Origin: NORP240 sp046047495
GTDB lineage: Bacteria > Pseudomonadota > Gammaproteobacteria > Pseudomonadales > Pseudohongiellaceae
NCBI GenBank assembly: GCA_046047495.1
Contig: JBJOHV010000011.1
Location: forward strand, 4,312-68,311
Reading direction: 5' to 3'
DNA length: 64,000 nt
Positions within the stretch are counted from its first letter, which is position 1. Each line of letters starts with the position of its first letter. This document shows positions 17,451 to 25,952 of this stretch, piece after piece. Both the position numbers and the translations under genes were made by a program. The notes under the pieces are model-generated. The model worked only from the letters and a program-made list of their open reading frames with translations. It did no database searches and was not told the DNA's origin.

Positions 17451-19622
17451 ATGAGAGCGACGCCTCGCCCCCCCATGCCCGCACTGCGGCTAGCCATTGC
17501 CGCGGCCCTGGTTACGGCATTCATGCAATCCGCCGCTGCTCAAGCGCCATCCACTGCGGAAAACTCCACGGTTACCTATCCGGCAGACTATTTTTCCCAG
17601 TATCAACCGTTTTCCGTAACTGACATGCTGAATCGAATACCGGGTATTTCGGTTGCCCAGGGTGGCGGCCCGGGTCCCCAGGGAGGACCTGGCAGCTCCG
17701 GCGGCTCCGATCGCCGCGGTCTGGGCGCCGGTGGCGATCAGGTTCTGATCAACGGGCGCCGCATTGCTGGCAAGGAAAACGAGGGCAACCAGCAGCTCAG
17801 CCGCATTCCGGCGAGCCAGGTGCAATACATCGAGATCATTCGTGGCACATCGGGGGACCTCGACGTGCGTGGCGGCTCCCAGGTGATCAACATCGTGCTG
17901 CTGGAGGCGGAGTCCCGATCCAGCGTGGCCTTTGAATTCAACACCGACCATTACCACGACGGCAAATATCAACCTGGCGGCAAAATCTCCCTGACCGGAC
18001 AGGACGGGCCTTTCAGTTACTTCCTCAGTGCGGAGGGCGAACCGCGTTGGGAATACCGGGATGGCTTCGAGGTGAGCGTCAATGCCGATGGCAGCCTCAA
18101 CGATACCGTGGACCGTAATGACACACGGGACTCCTGGCCCGTTACTCTGGTTTCCAACCTGGGCTACGAATTGACCGATCAGGACACCGTGCACCTGAAT
18201 CTGCAGTGGTCCGATGGGGATGCCCCCAGTTTCACCGACCGGGTGATCACCGACTATGACACTGCCCCGCCGGTGGCCACCATCGAGCGAGACGACATTC
18301 CTGCCACAAACGATTCCTGGGAAGTGGGTGGCGACTACGAGCGCAGTTTCCTCAACGGCAACCGTTTCAAGGCCCTGTTCATCGTCAATGAACGGGAAGA
18401 CGACAGCACCCGGGAAACCTTCGTGGGCCTGGGCAGCAGCCGGGTCAAGGATCTTTACCTGGCCAGTTATGCCCGCAACCGGGAACGCATCATACGTCCG
18501 AGTTACACCATGGGGTTGACCGACAACCAGGACATCGAAGTGGGACTGGAGCGGGCCCAGACTATTCTGGATACCTCATTGCAACTGGGTCTGGACATTC
18601 CCGGCACCACATCGCCAGCCTACGGCGGGCTGGTACCGGTGACCAATGCCAATGGCAGCGTGGAGGAAATCCGCTATGAATATTTCGCCATCCACAACTG
18701 GCAGTTGAATCCGCGTATGAGCCTGGAAACCACCCTGCTGTTCGAGGACAGCACCATTTCCCAAAGTGGTGACGTGTCCAAATCCAGGGATTTCAATTTC
18801 TTCCGTCCCAAGGTCGACTACCGTTTCGATATCACACCATCGGTGCAGTTCCGTGCATCCATCACCAAGGATGTCGCCCAGCTGAGCTTCTCCGACTTTA
18901 CCGCCAGCGTGGCGGGTGGCGACGATGACCAGAATGCCCTGGCGGGCAACCCCGATCTGCGCCAGGAACAATCGGTGCGTTATGAAACCAACCTGGAATA
19001 CCGCCTGCCAAATGACGGAGGTGTGCTGAATACCAACCTTTTCTATCACGACCTGACCGATGTGATCGAACGGGTGGATGTGTCAACGGCCACCAGCATA
19101 TTGTCCGCCAACGGCAACATCGGCGATGGGGAACGCTACGGCATCAATATCGATGGCAGCCTGCGACTGGGTGCGTTCAATCTGCCCGGCATCCTGCTCA
19201 CTTCCCGCCTGTCACTGGAGGAGTCCAAGGTAACCGACCCCTTCCTGGGCATCGAGCGCCGGCTGCGTCAGCAGGGCAAGGGTCGCTTCAGCTTCGGTTA
19301 CCGGCACGATCTGGCCATCGCCAACAGCATGAATTACGGCTTCAACTACAGCAAGAATTTCGATGGCGGCAATTTTGTCTATGACATCGACAAGATCGAG
19401 GAGTATCCACAGACGGACCAGCTCAGCCTGTTCGTCGAGGCCGTGGGCTGGGGTGATCTCACCTATCGCTTCGAGACCATGAACACCACCAATGCGGAGC
19501 GCTGCCGGATTCGCTCACGCTACGTGGGCGGCACCATTGCCACCGGCAGGCTCAACGAAGTGGAAAATTCCTGCAGCGAGACCGGAATCAAGCTGGCCAT
19601 CAAGATCCGCGGCACCTTCTAA
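17451..19622 (+). CDS. TonB-dependent receptor-like outer-membrane protein (copy 1)
   Basis: 723 residues: signal peptide (1-~30, ending AAAQAP), a TonB-receptor plug domain (about 50-155; SVTDMLNRIPGISV, GAGGDQVLINGRR, VQYIEIIRGTSGDL) and a long beta-rich barrel ending in Phe (IKIRGTF). A Gly/Pro-rich insert (71-86) interrupts the plug and is missing from the paralogue. Two cysteines near the C terminus (685 and 708) are shared with copy 2. No clear TonB box is seen, so energy coupling is uncertain. GGAGAG is placed 7 bases before the ATG. A strong terminator follows the stop. Ligand unknown. Confidence 0.85.
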   Translation: MRATPRPPMPALRLAIAAALVTAFMQSAAAQAPSTAENSTVTYPADYFSQYQPFSVTDMLNRIPGISVAQGGGPGPQGGPGSSGGSDRRGLGAGGDQVLINGRRIAGKENEGNQQLSRIPASQVQYIEIIRGTSGDLDVRGGSQVINIVLLEAESRSSVAFEFNTDHYHDGKYQPGGKISLTGQDGPFSYFLSAEGEPRWEYRDGFEVSVNADGSLNDTVDRNDTRDSWPVTLVSNLGYELTDQDTVHLNLQWSDGDAPSFTDRVITDYDTAPPVATIERDDIPATNDSWEVGGDYERSFLNGNRFKALFIVNEREDDSTRETFVGLGSSRVKDLYLASYARNRERIIRPSYTMGLTDNQDIEVGLERAQTILDTSLQLGLDIPGTTSPAYGGLVPVTNANGSVEEIRYEYFAIHNWQLNPRMSLETTLLFEDSTISQSGDVSKSRDFNFFRPKVDYRFDITPSVQFRASITKDVAQLSFSDFTASVAGGDDDQNALAGNPDLRQEQSVRYETNLEYRLPNDGGVLNTNLFYHDLTDVIERVDVSTATSILSANGNIGDGERYGINIDGSLRLGAFNLPGILLTSRLSLEESKVTDPFLGIERRLRQQGKGRFSFGYRHDLAIANSMNYGFNYSKNFDGGNFVYDIDKIEEYPQTDQLSLFVEAVGWGDLTYRFETMNTTNAERCRIRSRYVGGTIATGRLNEVENSCSETGIKLAIKIRGTF

Positions 19623-19648
19623 CCGGTCCCCGCCCCCCGCTCCATCCG

Positions 19649-19685
19649 ACCCCGTGCCGAGCCACCTCGTCACGGGGTTTTTCTT
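19649..19685 (+). terminator. Intrinsic terminator after receptor copy 1
   Basis: ACCCCGTG (19649-19656) pairs with CACGGGGT (19671-19678), and inside it CGAG pairs with CTCG around a CCAC loop; TTTTCTT follows. This is a long, nearly perfect hairpin with a T-rich tail, so the two receptor genes are separately transcribed. Confidence 0.88.
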
Positions 19686-20030
19686 GTCCGGCGTTTAAAA
19701 TGGAATACATGGCACCTAATTGGTCGGCGCGTGCCCGTATCGAAACTGTCCCCTCTGACAGGGACACAGCATGCAGAAATGTGGCAAAAATAGGGCACTC
19801 AAGAATGCCAAGCAGTTCACGATATGATTTGATCTGAATGGTAAATTTCGACGTAAGCCATTGGTCTATCGAGGGTCTCGATTCATCCTGTCTGACAATT
19901 TGTCACACAATTGACCGGCAGAATTCGCATATAATCGCGGCCTTATGCAGTACCCGGGGATGTTTGAAGTCAGCAGCAGACTGGCTCGTGAAATCTGAAT
20001 CAGCATACTGACAGTCTGGAGCAAGGAATA
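19686..20030 (+). promoter_or_regulatory. Leader region of receptor copy 2
   Basis: No gene is apparent in these 345 bases. Contents, left to right: a hairpin TGTCCC/GGGACA near 19748-19767; the odd palindrome TGACAATTTGTCA (19893-19905); TTGACC (19911-19916) with a perfect TATAAT at 19930-19935, though the spacing of 13 is too short for a standard sigma-70 pair; then a pairing AGACTG/CAGTCT flanking the last part of the leader, and AAGGA close to the ATG. Confidence 0.5.
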
Positions 20031-22202
20031 ATGTTCAAACACCGTAGTGGCATACAGCGCCCGGGGCGCCTCTGGAAGTCGTGCAGTCTGACCCTGGCCA
20101 TCGGCCTGGCAACCCAGGCGGCAGCCCAGACCGGAACCACGGTTGACGCTCCGGCAGATGCCCTGGAAAGCGCGACCATTACCTATCCTGCCTCCTATTT
20201 CAGCGAATACTCCCCCGTCTCTGTCAACGACATGGTCAATCTGATCCCAGGCATCAATCTGGCCATGGGAGGCAACCGCAATGACAATCGGCGGGGGCTG
20301 GGCGCCGGCGAAAACGAAATTCTCATCAATGGCCAGCGCATGACCGGCAAGAGCAATTCCGGCCGTGACCAGCTCAGCCGCATTTCCGCCAGCCAGGTCG
20401 AATACATCGAAATCATCCGGGGAGCCTCTGAGGACCTGGCGGTACGCAACTCGGGTCAGACCCTCAACATCGTGCTGGTGGATGCTCCGTCCCGGCAAAG
20501 CATCAATACCGAGATCAACGCCGATTACACCCGGGACGGCACGGTCGACCCCGGTGGCAAGTTCTCCATCTCCGGCCAGAACGGTCAGTTGAATTACTTG
20601 CTGAGCGCCGAAGCCGAGCCCCGCTACAACCAGGAAATCCGCCAGGAAGTCAGCCTGCTGCCCAATGGCCAGCTGAATGACACCATCTTCGAGGAGGAAA
20701 TCCGTGACCAGACCGAGTATCAGGTCAGCGCTGCGGTCAGCTACCAGTTCGAACGGGATCTGGTGCAACTCAACGGGCTTTATGGCAAGCGCAATCCACC
20801 CACCGACACTCAGCGTCTCATCACCACTTACGGCAGCCCGGTGCCGGTGGAAACCCGCGAGCGGGAAGCCCGCCAGTTCGACAAGGAGAATTGGGAGATC
20901 GGTGGCGACTGGGAGCGCAGTTTCGCCAACGGCAGCACCTACCGTCTGCTGTTCATCGTCAACGACGACGAAGGGCGGGGTGTGCGTGAGCGTTACCGGC
21001 TGACGGCCGACAGCGAAAACAAGAATCTGTATCTGTACAACATGGGCCGCGACCGCGAGCGAATCGTCCGCACCTCCTACACGTTCAGCCTGGCACAGAG
21101 CCAGGGACTGGAATTGGGAATCGAGCGGGCACAGACCATCCGCAACAACGACCTGCGCATGGGGCTGTCGGTGGCTGGTACACCGTCCGCCTCGGTCGGC
21201 GGGCTGGTGCCGGTGAACATCGCCAACAGCACCTCCCAGGTGGAGGAAATGCGCTACGAGACGTTTGCCGTCCACAACTGGCAGCTCAATGACCGCATGT
21301 CCCTGGAGAGCACCCTGCTGTTAGAGACCTCGGAGATTGCCCAGACCGGTGATGTCAGCCTGTCACGCAATTTCGATTTCTGGCGACCTAAGGTGGATTA
21401 CCGCTTCAATATCACCAGCATGTTGCAGGTCCGGGCCAGCATCGAGCGGGATGTCTCCCAATTGAGCTTCTCCGATTTCAGTGCTTCGGTCGACAATTCC
21501 GACCTGGACAAGAACACAGAAGCCGGCAACCCGGAGATCGTGCAGGAAAAAGCCTGGAACTACAGTCTCAATCTGGAATACCGCCTGCCCAACAATGTGG
21601 GCGTGCTCAGTTCCGGGGTGTACTACCGTGACATCGAGGACGTGATCGACCGGGTGGACGTATCCAGCGGAAACTCACTAGCGTCGGCACGTGGGAACAT
21701 CGGTGACGGCGAGCGCTACGGTATCAATCTGAATGCCAGCACCAAGCTGGGCTTCATCGGTTTGCCCGAGGCGCTGCTGACCGCCGGCCTGGGCTTGACG
21801 GATTCCTCAGTGGTGGATCCCTTCCTCGGCATCGAACGCCGCATGCGTGGTAACGGCCGCGGTTTCCGCAGCCTCGGCTTCCGCCATGACCTGCCCTCCC
21901 TCAACATGAATTATGGCTTCAACTGGGGAGGTCCCATCAACGGCGGCAGCGGTCGCACCATCATCGATATCGATGACATCGAAGTGGAACGCAATGAGCC
22001 GAACCTGACCCTGTTCCTGGAGAAGAAGGCCTTCGGAGGCACCACCTTCCGCTTCGAGGCGACGAATACCCTGGACAGTCAGTGGTGCCGTCAACGCACC
22101 CGCTTCGACGGCGCTACGGTGGACGGCATCGTGGAAGAGGTCGAGGATTACTGCAGCGGCAGTGGACGTCGCTTCGCCCTGAAGATACGTCGTACGTTCT
22201 GA
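20031..22202 (+). CDS. TonB-dependent receptor-like outer-membrane protein (copy 2)
   Basis: A paralogue of the preceding receptor, also exactly 723 residues. Signal peptide to about residue 32, plug domain about 50-150 (SVNDMVNLIPGINLAMG, GAGENEILINGQR, VEYIEIIRGASEDL), barrel to the terminal Phe (LKIRRTF). Whole blocks are nearly the same as copy 1, for example VDYRFNIT, LSFSDFSASV, GDGERYGIN and DPFLGIERR. Cysteines 686 and 708 match copy 1. Own leader and operator-like palindrome. Its stop is 16 bases from the opposing methyltransferase gene. Ligand unknown. Confidence 0.85.
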   Translation: MFKHRSGIQRPGRLWKSCSLTLAIGLATQAAAQTGTTVDAPADALESATITYPASYFSEYSPVSVNDMVNLIPGINLAMGGNRNDNRRGLGAGENEILINGQRMTGKSNSGRDQLSRISASQVEYIEIIRGASEDLAVRNSGQTLNIVLVDAPSRQSINTEINADYTRDGTVDPGGKFSISGQNGQLNYLLSAEAEPRYNQEIRQEVSLLPNGQLNDTIFEEEIRDQTEYQVSAAVSYQFERDLVQLNGLYGKRNPPTDTQRLITTYGSPVPVETREREARQFDKENWEIGGDWERSFANGSTYRLLFIVNDDEGRGVRERYRLTADSENKNLYLYNMGRDRERIVRTSYTFSLAQSQGLELGIERAQTIRNNDLRMGLSVAGTPSASVGGLVPVNIANSTSQVEEMRYETFAVHNWQLNDRMSLESTLLLETSEIAQTGDVSLSRNFDFWRPKVDYRFNITSMLQVRASIERDVSQLSFSDFSASVDNSDLDKNTEAGNPEIVQEKAWNYSLNLEYRLPNNVGVLSSGVYYRDIEDVIDRVDVSSGNSLASARGNIGDGERYGINLNASTKLGFIGLPEALLTAGLGLTDSSVVDPFLGIERRMRGNGRGFRSLGFRHDLPSLNMNYGFNWGGPINGGSGRTIIDIDDIEVERNEPNLTLFLEKKAFGGTTFRFEATNTLDSQWCRQRTRFDGATVDGIVEEVEDYCSGSGRRFALKIRRTF

Positions 22203-22218
22203 GCCGCCACCCGGCAGC

Positions 22219-22935
22219 TCACTCCACCTTGGTGAAAATCATCATGTGCTGCCAGGGCAGAAAGTCCAGGGTGTCGGTCCATTCCAGATTGAACACACTC
22301 ATCTCCAGCACCGCCTGCTGCTCAGTCATCTTGTGCAGCGGACGGATCGGCACCGTGGGATCCTCTGCCCGGTATTCCAGCAGAAAAATCCGCCCGCCGG
22401 GTTTCAGCGCCTGATAGATGCCACGGATCATTTCGTAGGGATGGGAGAACTCATGGTAGGCATCCACCATGAGCGCCGCATCGATGGAATTTGGCGGCAG
22501 GTTGGGATCGTCGATGCGCCCCAGCACCCCGTCGATGTTGCTGACAACCTCCGCTACCTTGCGCTCTTCGATGAGGGCCAGCATTTCCGGCTGGATATCC
22601 ACGGCCAACACCTTGCCCTGCGGCACCTGGCGGGCAATGCGGAAGGAAAAATACCCGGAACCGGCGCCGATATCCGCCACCACCGCATCGGCCGCCAGAT
22701 TCATGTTGCGCACCACCTCGTCGGGCATTTCCTCCTGGATGCGGGTGGGCCGCTCCAGCCAATCGGCGGCCTGATGGCCCATCACCAGGGAAATCTCCCG
22801 CCCCATGTAGAATTTGCCGGTTCCCCCCTGACTGCGCGGGGCCATGACGTAGTCCGGCTGGGTTTGCGCACCCGCCGGTACGATCAACAGCAGACTGAGG
22901 CAGACTGTGGACAACAGCTTGAAAGCTGATTTCAT
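22219..22935 (-). CDS. Class I SAM-dependent methyltransferase with an N-terminal signal peptide
   Basis: 238 residues. A clear Sec signal (MKSAFKLLSTVCLSLLLIVPAGAQ) precedes a Rossmann-fold methyltransferase: motif I VVADIGAGSGYFSFRIA, acidic motif II AVDIQPEM, motif IV region IDAALMVDAYHEF and motif VI LKPGGRIFLLEY. SAM enzymes are normally cytosolic, so export is odd; a plain lipophilic anchor or mis-predicted signal is possible, but the motif is typical, with AxA-like cleavage near AGAQ. Convergent with receptor copy 2. Substrate unknown. Confidence 0.85.
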   Translation of the reverse strand: MKSAFKLLSTVCLSLLLIVPAGAQTQPDYVMAPRSQGGTGKFYMGREISLVMGHQAADWLERPTRIQEEMPDEVVRNMNLAADAVVADIGAGSGYFSFRIARQVPQGKVLAVDIQPEMLALIEERKVAEVVSNIDGVLGRIDDPNLPPNSIDAALMVDAYHEFSHPYEMIRGIYQALKPGGRIFLLEYRAEDPTVPIRPLHKMTEQQAVLEMSVFNLEWTDTLDFLPWQHMMIFTKVE

Positions 22936-23092
22936 GGACAGATTCCTTCCGGGGTGGGTGATGATGATGCGGCCAATTGTGTGGCGACAGAGCCGCGATT
23001 ATTGCAAAAGGGAGGGTATTTGCAAGGGATGATCGGTGACCGTGGCTGGCCACCGGGAACCTTGCAAAAAAGTCTACTGGAGCAAGGAGGGC

Positions 23093-23269
23093 TTAAAGCA
23101 ACCTGAGCAGTCGCTGACCGGAGCCCTTGCACTTGGGGCACAGGGTAGTGCCGGGCATCTTGCCGGCCCCATTGCAGACGTTGCAAACATCCGGATAGGG
23201 TTTGCTGAGAATGGCGCGCAATTCCTTCAAGGCTTGAACGGGGACTTGCTTGTCAGCCACACTGGCCAT
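23093..23269 (-). CDS. 58-residue protein with two DnaJ-type CxxCxGxG motifs
   Basis: A short gene with ATG at 23269, GGAGG eight bases upstream and stop TAA at 23093-23095. The protein has an N-terminal amphipathic stretch (VQALKELRAILSKPYP) and then two CxxCxGxG units, CNVCNGAG (from residue 29) and CPKCKGSG (from residue 44), the half-sites that bind zinc in the DnaJ cysteine-rich domain; four cysteines would bind one Zn. The J domain and substrate-binding parts are missing, so it is not a DnaJ. It may be a stand-alone zinc-finger adaptor. Codon use and ribosome site look genuine. Confidence 0.78.
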   Translation of the reverse strand: MASVADKQVPVQALKELRAILSKPYPDVCNVCNGAGKMPGTTLCPKCKGSGQRLLRLL

Positions 23270-23443
23270 CGTCGATTACCTCCAACTGCACCTCAACCGA
23301 CAGGATTTTTAGCTTGGCTATGCTGTTTTTGCCTGGCTCACAATCGCTGCTTCACGGCGGGGATTATGCGCCATAGCCAAACAGCGGATTGTTAACCAGC
23401 GCACACTTCATGCACCCGGCCCTAAAGAAATTTTGTAAATTGT

Positions 23444-23471
23444 TTTACTAATAGTTTCATATAGTTATACT
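23444..23471 (+). promoter_or_regulatory. Probable promoter of the CoA-transferase gene
   Basis: TTTACT (23444-23449), 16 bases, then TATACT (23466-23471) in a strikingly AT-rich stretch (about 23420-23520) that stands out from the GC-rich surroundings. The remaining intergenic bases back to 23270 show nothing else recognisable. Confidence 0.45.
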
Positions 23472-23523
23472 TGTTTTAGCATTTAATTTATCACCAAATT
23501 ACAGACGCTTCTGTAGGAAAATT

Positions 23524-24708
23524 ATGACTAATGTACTGGAAGGCATTCGGGTCTTGGATTTTGGCCGCTACATTGCTGGGCCGTTCTGCGCCACCCTGTT
23601 GGGAGACCTCGGCGCCGAGGTGATTCGCATCGAAAAACTGGATGGCAGTGAGGACCGTTATCTGTCCCCTGTCACCACCACCGGGGATGGTGCACTGTTC
23701 ATGCAAATGGGCCGCAACAAACTCGGCATGACCCTCAATCCCATGAAGCCCGAGGGTCGGGAGGTGGTCAAACGCCTGGTGGCAACCGCGGATGTGGTGG
23801 TGGCGAATCTGCCACCCGATACCCTGGCCGCCATGGGACTGGACTACGACAGTTTGAAAGCCATAAAGCCAGACATCATCCTCACCATGATCTCGGCGTT
23901 CGGCAGTGGCGGCCCCTATGCCAACCGGGTGGGCTTCGATGGTTTGGGTCAGGCCATGTCCGGTGCCATGTACCTGTCCGGCACGCCCGAGCAGCCGGTG
24001 AAATCCTACGCACCCTTCATCGATTTCGGTACTGCCAGCCTGTGCGCCTTTGGCACCCTGGCGGCACTTTACGAGCGCCGCAAAACCGGTCGCGGTCAGC
24101 TGGTGGAAGGTGCCCTTCTCAATACCGCTCTGACCATGATGAACGGTACACTCATCGAGCAGGCCGTCATCCAGCGCAACCGGGACGCCACCCTCAACCG
24201 CTCCCAGACGTCGGCGCCGGCAGACACCTTCAAGACCCGTGACGGCTGGGTGCTGGTGCAGTCCGTGGGCGGCCCCCTGTTCGAGCGCTGGGTGCAGCTC
24301 ATGGGTGAACCCCAGTGGCTGGAGGACCCCCGCTTCGTCTCCGACATCAGCCGAGGTGACCATGGCGATGTCATCAGTGAGCGCCTGGCCCGCTGGTGCG
24401 GAGAACGCACCACCGATGAAGTGCTGGCTGCCATGGAAGCGGCCCGTATCCCGGCAGGACCGGTGCTTTCACCCCAGCAGGTTCTGGAGGACCCCCATGT
24501 TGTGGCCAAGGGTCTGCTGCAGGCCACCAGCTACCCGGGCATGTCCCAGCCGGCACCGGTCATGCAGACTCCGGTAAGCCTGTCCGCCACCCCCGGCGAG
24601 ATCCGTCAGCGGGCACCGACCCTGGGCGAACATACCGATGCCATCATGGCGGAGCTGGGCTATTCCCCTGAGGAGATTGCCACCCTGCGGCAGAAACGGG
24701 TGATCTGA
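23524..24708 (+). CDS. Family III CoA-transferase (CaiB/BaiF type)
   Basis: Cytosolic enzyme of 394 residues that moves CoA between carboxylic acids (or racemises 2-methylacyl-CoA in some members). N terminus MTNVLEGIRVLDFGRYIAGPFCATLLGDLGAEVIRIE is diagnostic. The Asp in VGFDGLGQAMSG aligns with the family's expected nucleophile region, followed by DFGTASLCAFGTLAALYERRKTGRGQLVEGALL. The C-terminal part is complete. The substrate cannot be read off. Situated between the zinc-finger gene and an exported hydrolase, possibly a small catabolic group. Confidence 0.92.
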   Translation: MTNVLEGIRVLDFGRYIAGPFCATLLGDLGAEVIRIEKLDGSEDRYLSPVTTTGDGALFMQMGRNKLGMTLNPMKPEGREVVKRLVATADVVVANLPPDTLAAMGLDYDSLKAIKPDIILTMISAFGSGGPYANRVGFDGLGQAMSGAMYLSGTPEQPVKSYAPFIDFGTASLCAFGTLAALYERRKTGRGQLVEGALLNTALTMMNGTLIEQAVIQRNRDATLNRSQTSAPADTFKTRDGWVLVQSVGGPLFERWVQLMGEPQWLEDPRFVSDISRGDHGDVISERLARWCGERTTDEVLAAMEAARIPAGPVLSPQQVLEDPHVVAKGLLQATSYPGMSQPAPVMQTPVSLSATPGEIRQRAPTLGEHTDAIMAELGYSPEEIATLRQKRVI

Positions 24709-24812
24709 AGGATCCGCCTTAATCCCCAGGGTCATGGGGTGTATAGTGCCCAGGACAACTTGCCACCGGACAATCAAAAACCCCATCGTCAACAACAGGC
24801 TGGAGAACAATA

Positions 24813-25952
24813 ATGAACAACCTGTCCCTCAAAATCCTTGCCCTGCCCTTGATCATGCTGGCGAGTCTGCCCGCACTGGCCGATCATGACGTGCTGTCTC
24901 TGGACCATTATGTCAGTGTGCAGTCCAGGGCCCCATCCATGGCAGGTGAGACAGCGCAGATTTATGTCCGTGAACGAACCCTGGCCCAGACCGGCCTGCG
25001 GGGCAACGACCTGGAAGGCAAGGTGGTGTTGTTCGTGCATGGCGCCGGCACACCGGCAGAAGTGGCCTTTGACGTACCCCATGAGGGGTTCAGCTGGATG
25101 GCTTATCTGGCGGCGGCCGGATTCGACACCTTCGCCATGGATACCACGGGCTATGGGCGCTCCACCCGTCCCCATGTCATGAACGACATCTGCAACCTGG
25201 CGCCGCAGGCCCAGCAGGATTTCATCCCGGAACTACTGTCGGCCCCCTGTGAACCCAGCTATCCCTTCGCCGCCACCACCATCGAATCGGACTGGCATGA
25301 CATCGATGCGGTAGTGGACCATCTGCGCAGGATCCGTGACGTGGACACCGTGCATCTGGTGGCCTGGTCGCTGGGCGGTCCGCGCGCCGCCGGCTATGCC
25401 GCTCTGCATCCCGATAAAGTGGGACGCCTGGTACTGCTGGCCCCGGCTTACAGCCGCAATCGCGCCGCCGGTGCGCCGGAATCCATCCCCGTGCCGGGAA
25501 CCGCCTTTACCAAGCAATCACGGGTCGACTTCGACAATGGCTGGAATCGCCAGGTGGGATGCAGCAATCAGTACACACGCGCGGTGAGCGATGCGGTATG
25601 GACCGCCATGCTGGCCTCGGATCCTGTGGGTGCCACCTGGGGCAGCGGTGTGCGACGCGCACCCAATACCACCGTCTGGGGCTGGACCCCGGAGGTGGTG
25701 GGCAAAACCCAGGCTCCCATGCTGCTGGTAGGGGCGGCCGAGGACGTGCAGGTGCCGGCGGCCCGGGTCCGGGAGCTGTATGAGGATCTGGGGGCGACGG
25801 AGAAAGTCTTCCTGGATCTGGGATGCGCGTCCCACAACGCCATGTGGGAGGTCAACGCGCCCCTGTTGTTCGATGCCTCACTGCAATGGCTGCAGGACGG
25901 CCAGGTGGACGGCATGAGCAATGGCGTCCTGGTCAAAGGCTATTACGAGTAA
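24813..25952 (+). CDS. Exported alpha/beta hydrolase
   Basis: 379 residues with a signal peptide (MNNLSLKILALPLIMLASLPALA) and an alpha/beta-hydrolase core: VVLFVHGAGTPAEVAF (oxyanion region), DTTGYGRS, the nucleophile elbow LVAWSLGGPRAAGY (Ser, with Ala in place of the first Gly of GxSxG), the Asp-bearing VGAAEDVQVPAARV, and the His in CASHNAMWEV. Cysteines in CNLAP, APCEPS and QVGCSNQ may form disulfides after export. The gene follows the CoA-transferase by 104 bases; the 3' end overlaps the opposing rimO by 10 bases. Substrate unknown. Confidence 0.88.
   Translation: MNNLSLKILALPLIMLASLPALADHDVLSLDHYVSVQSRAPSMAGETAQIYVRERTLAQTGLRGNDLEGKVVLFVHGAGTPAEVAFDVPHEGFSWMAYLAAAGFDTFAMDTTGYGRSTRPHVMNDICNLAPQAQQDFIPELLSAPCEPSYPFAATTIESDWHDIDAVVDHLRRIRDVDTVHLVAWSLGGPRAAGYAALHPDKVGRLVLLAPAYSRNRAAGAPESIPVPGTAFTKQSRVDFDNGWNRQVGCSNQYTRAVSDAVWTAMLASDPVGATWGSGVRRAPNTTVWGWTPEVVGKTQAPMLLVGAAEDVQVPAARVRELYEDLGATEKVFLDLGCASHNAMWEVNAPLLFDASLQWLQDGQVDGMSNGVLVKGYYE

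Noticed and set aside
19866..21275. Minus-strand open frame of 469 codons over receptor copy 2
   Set aside because: Overlaps the leader and the first half of an evident receptor gene; no motifs and no conserved start.
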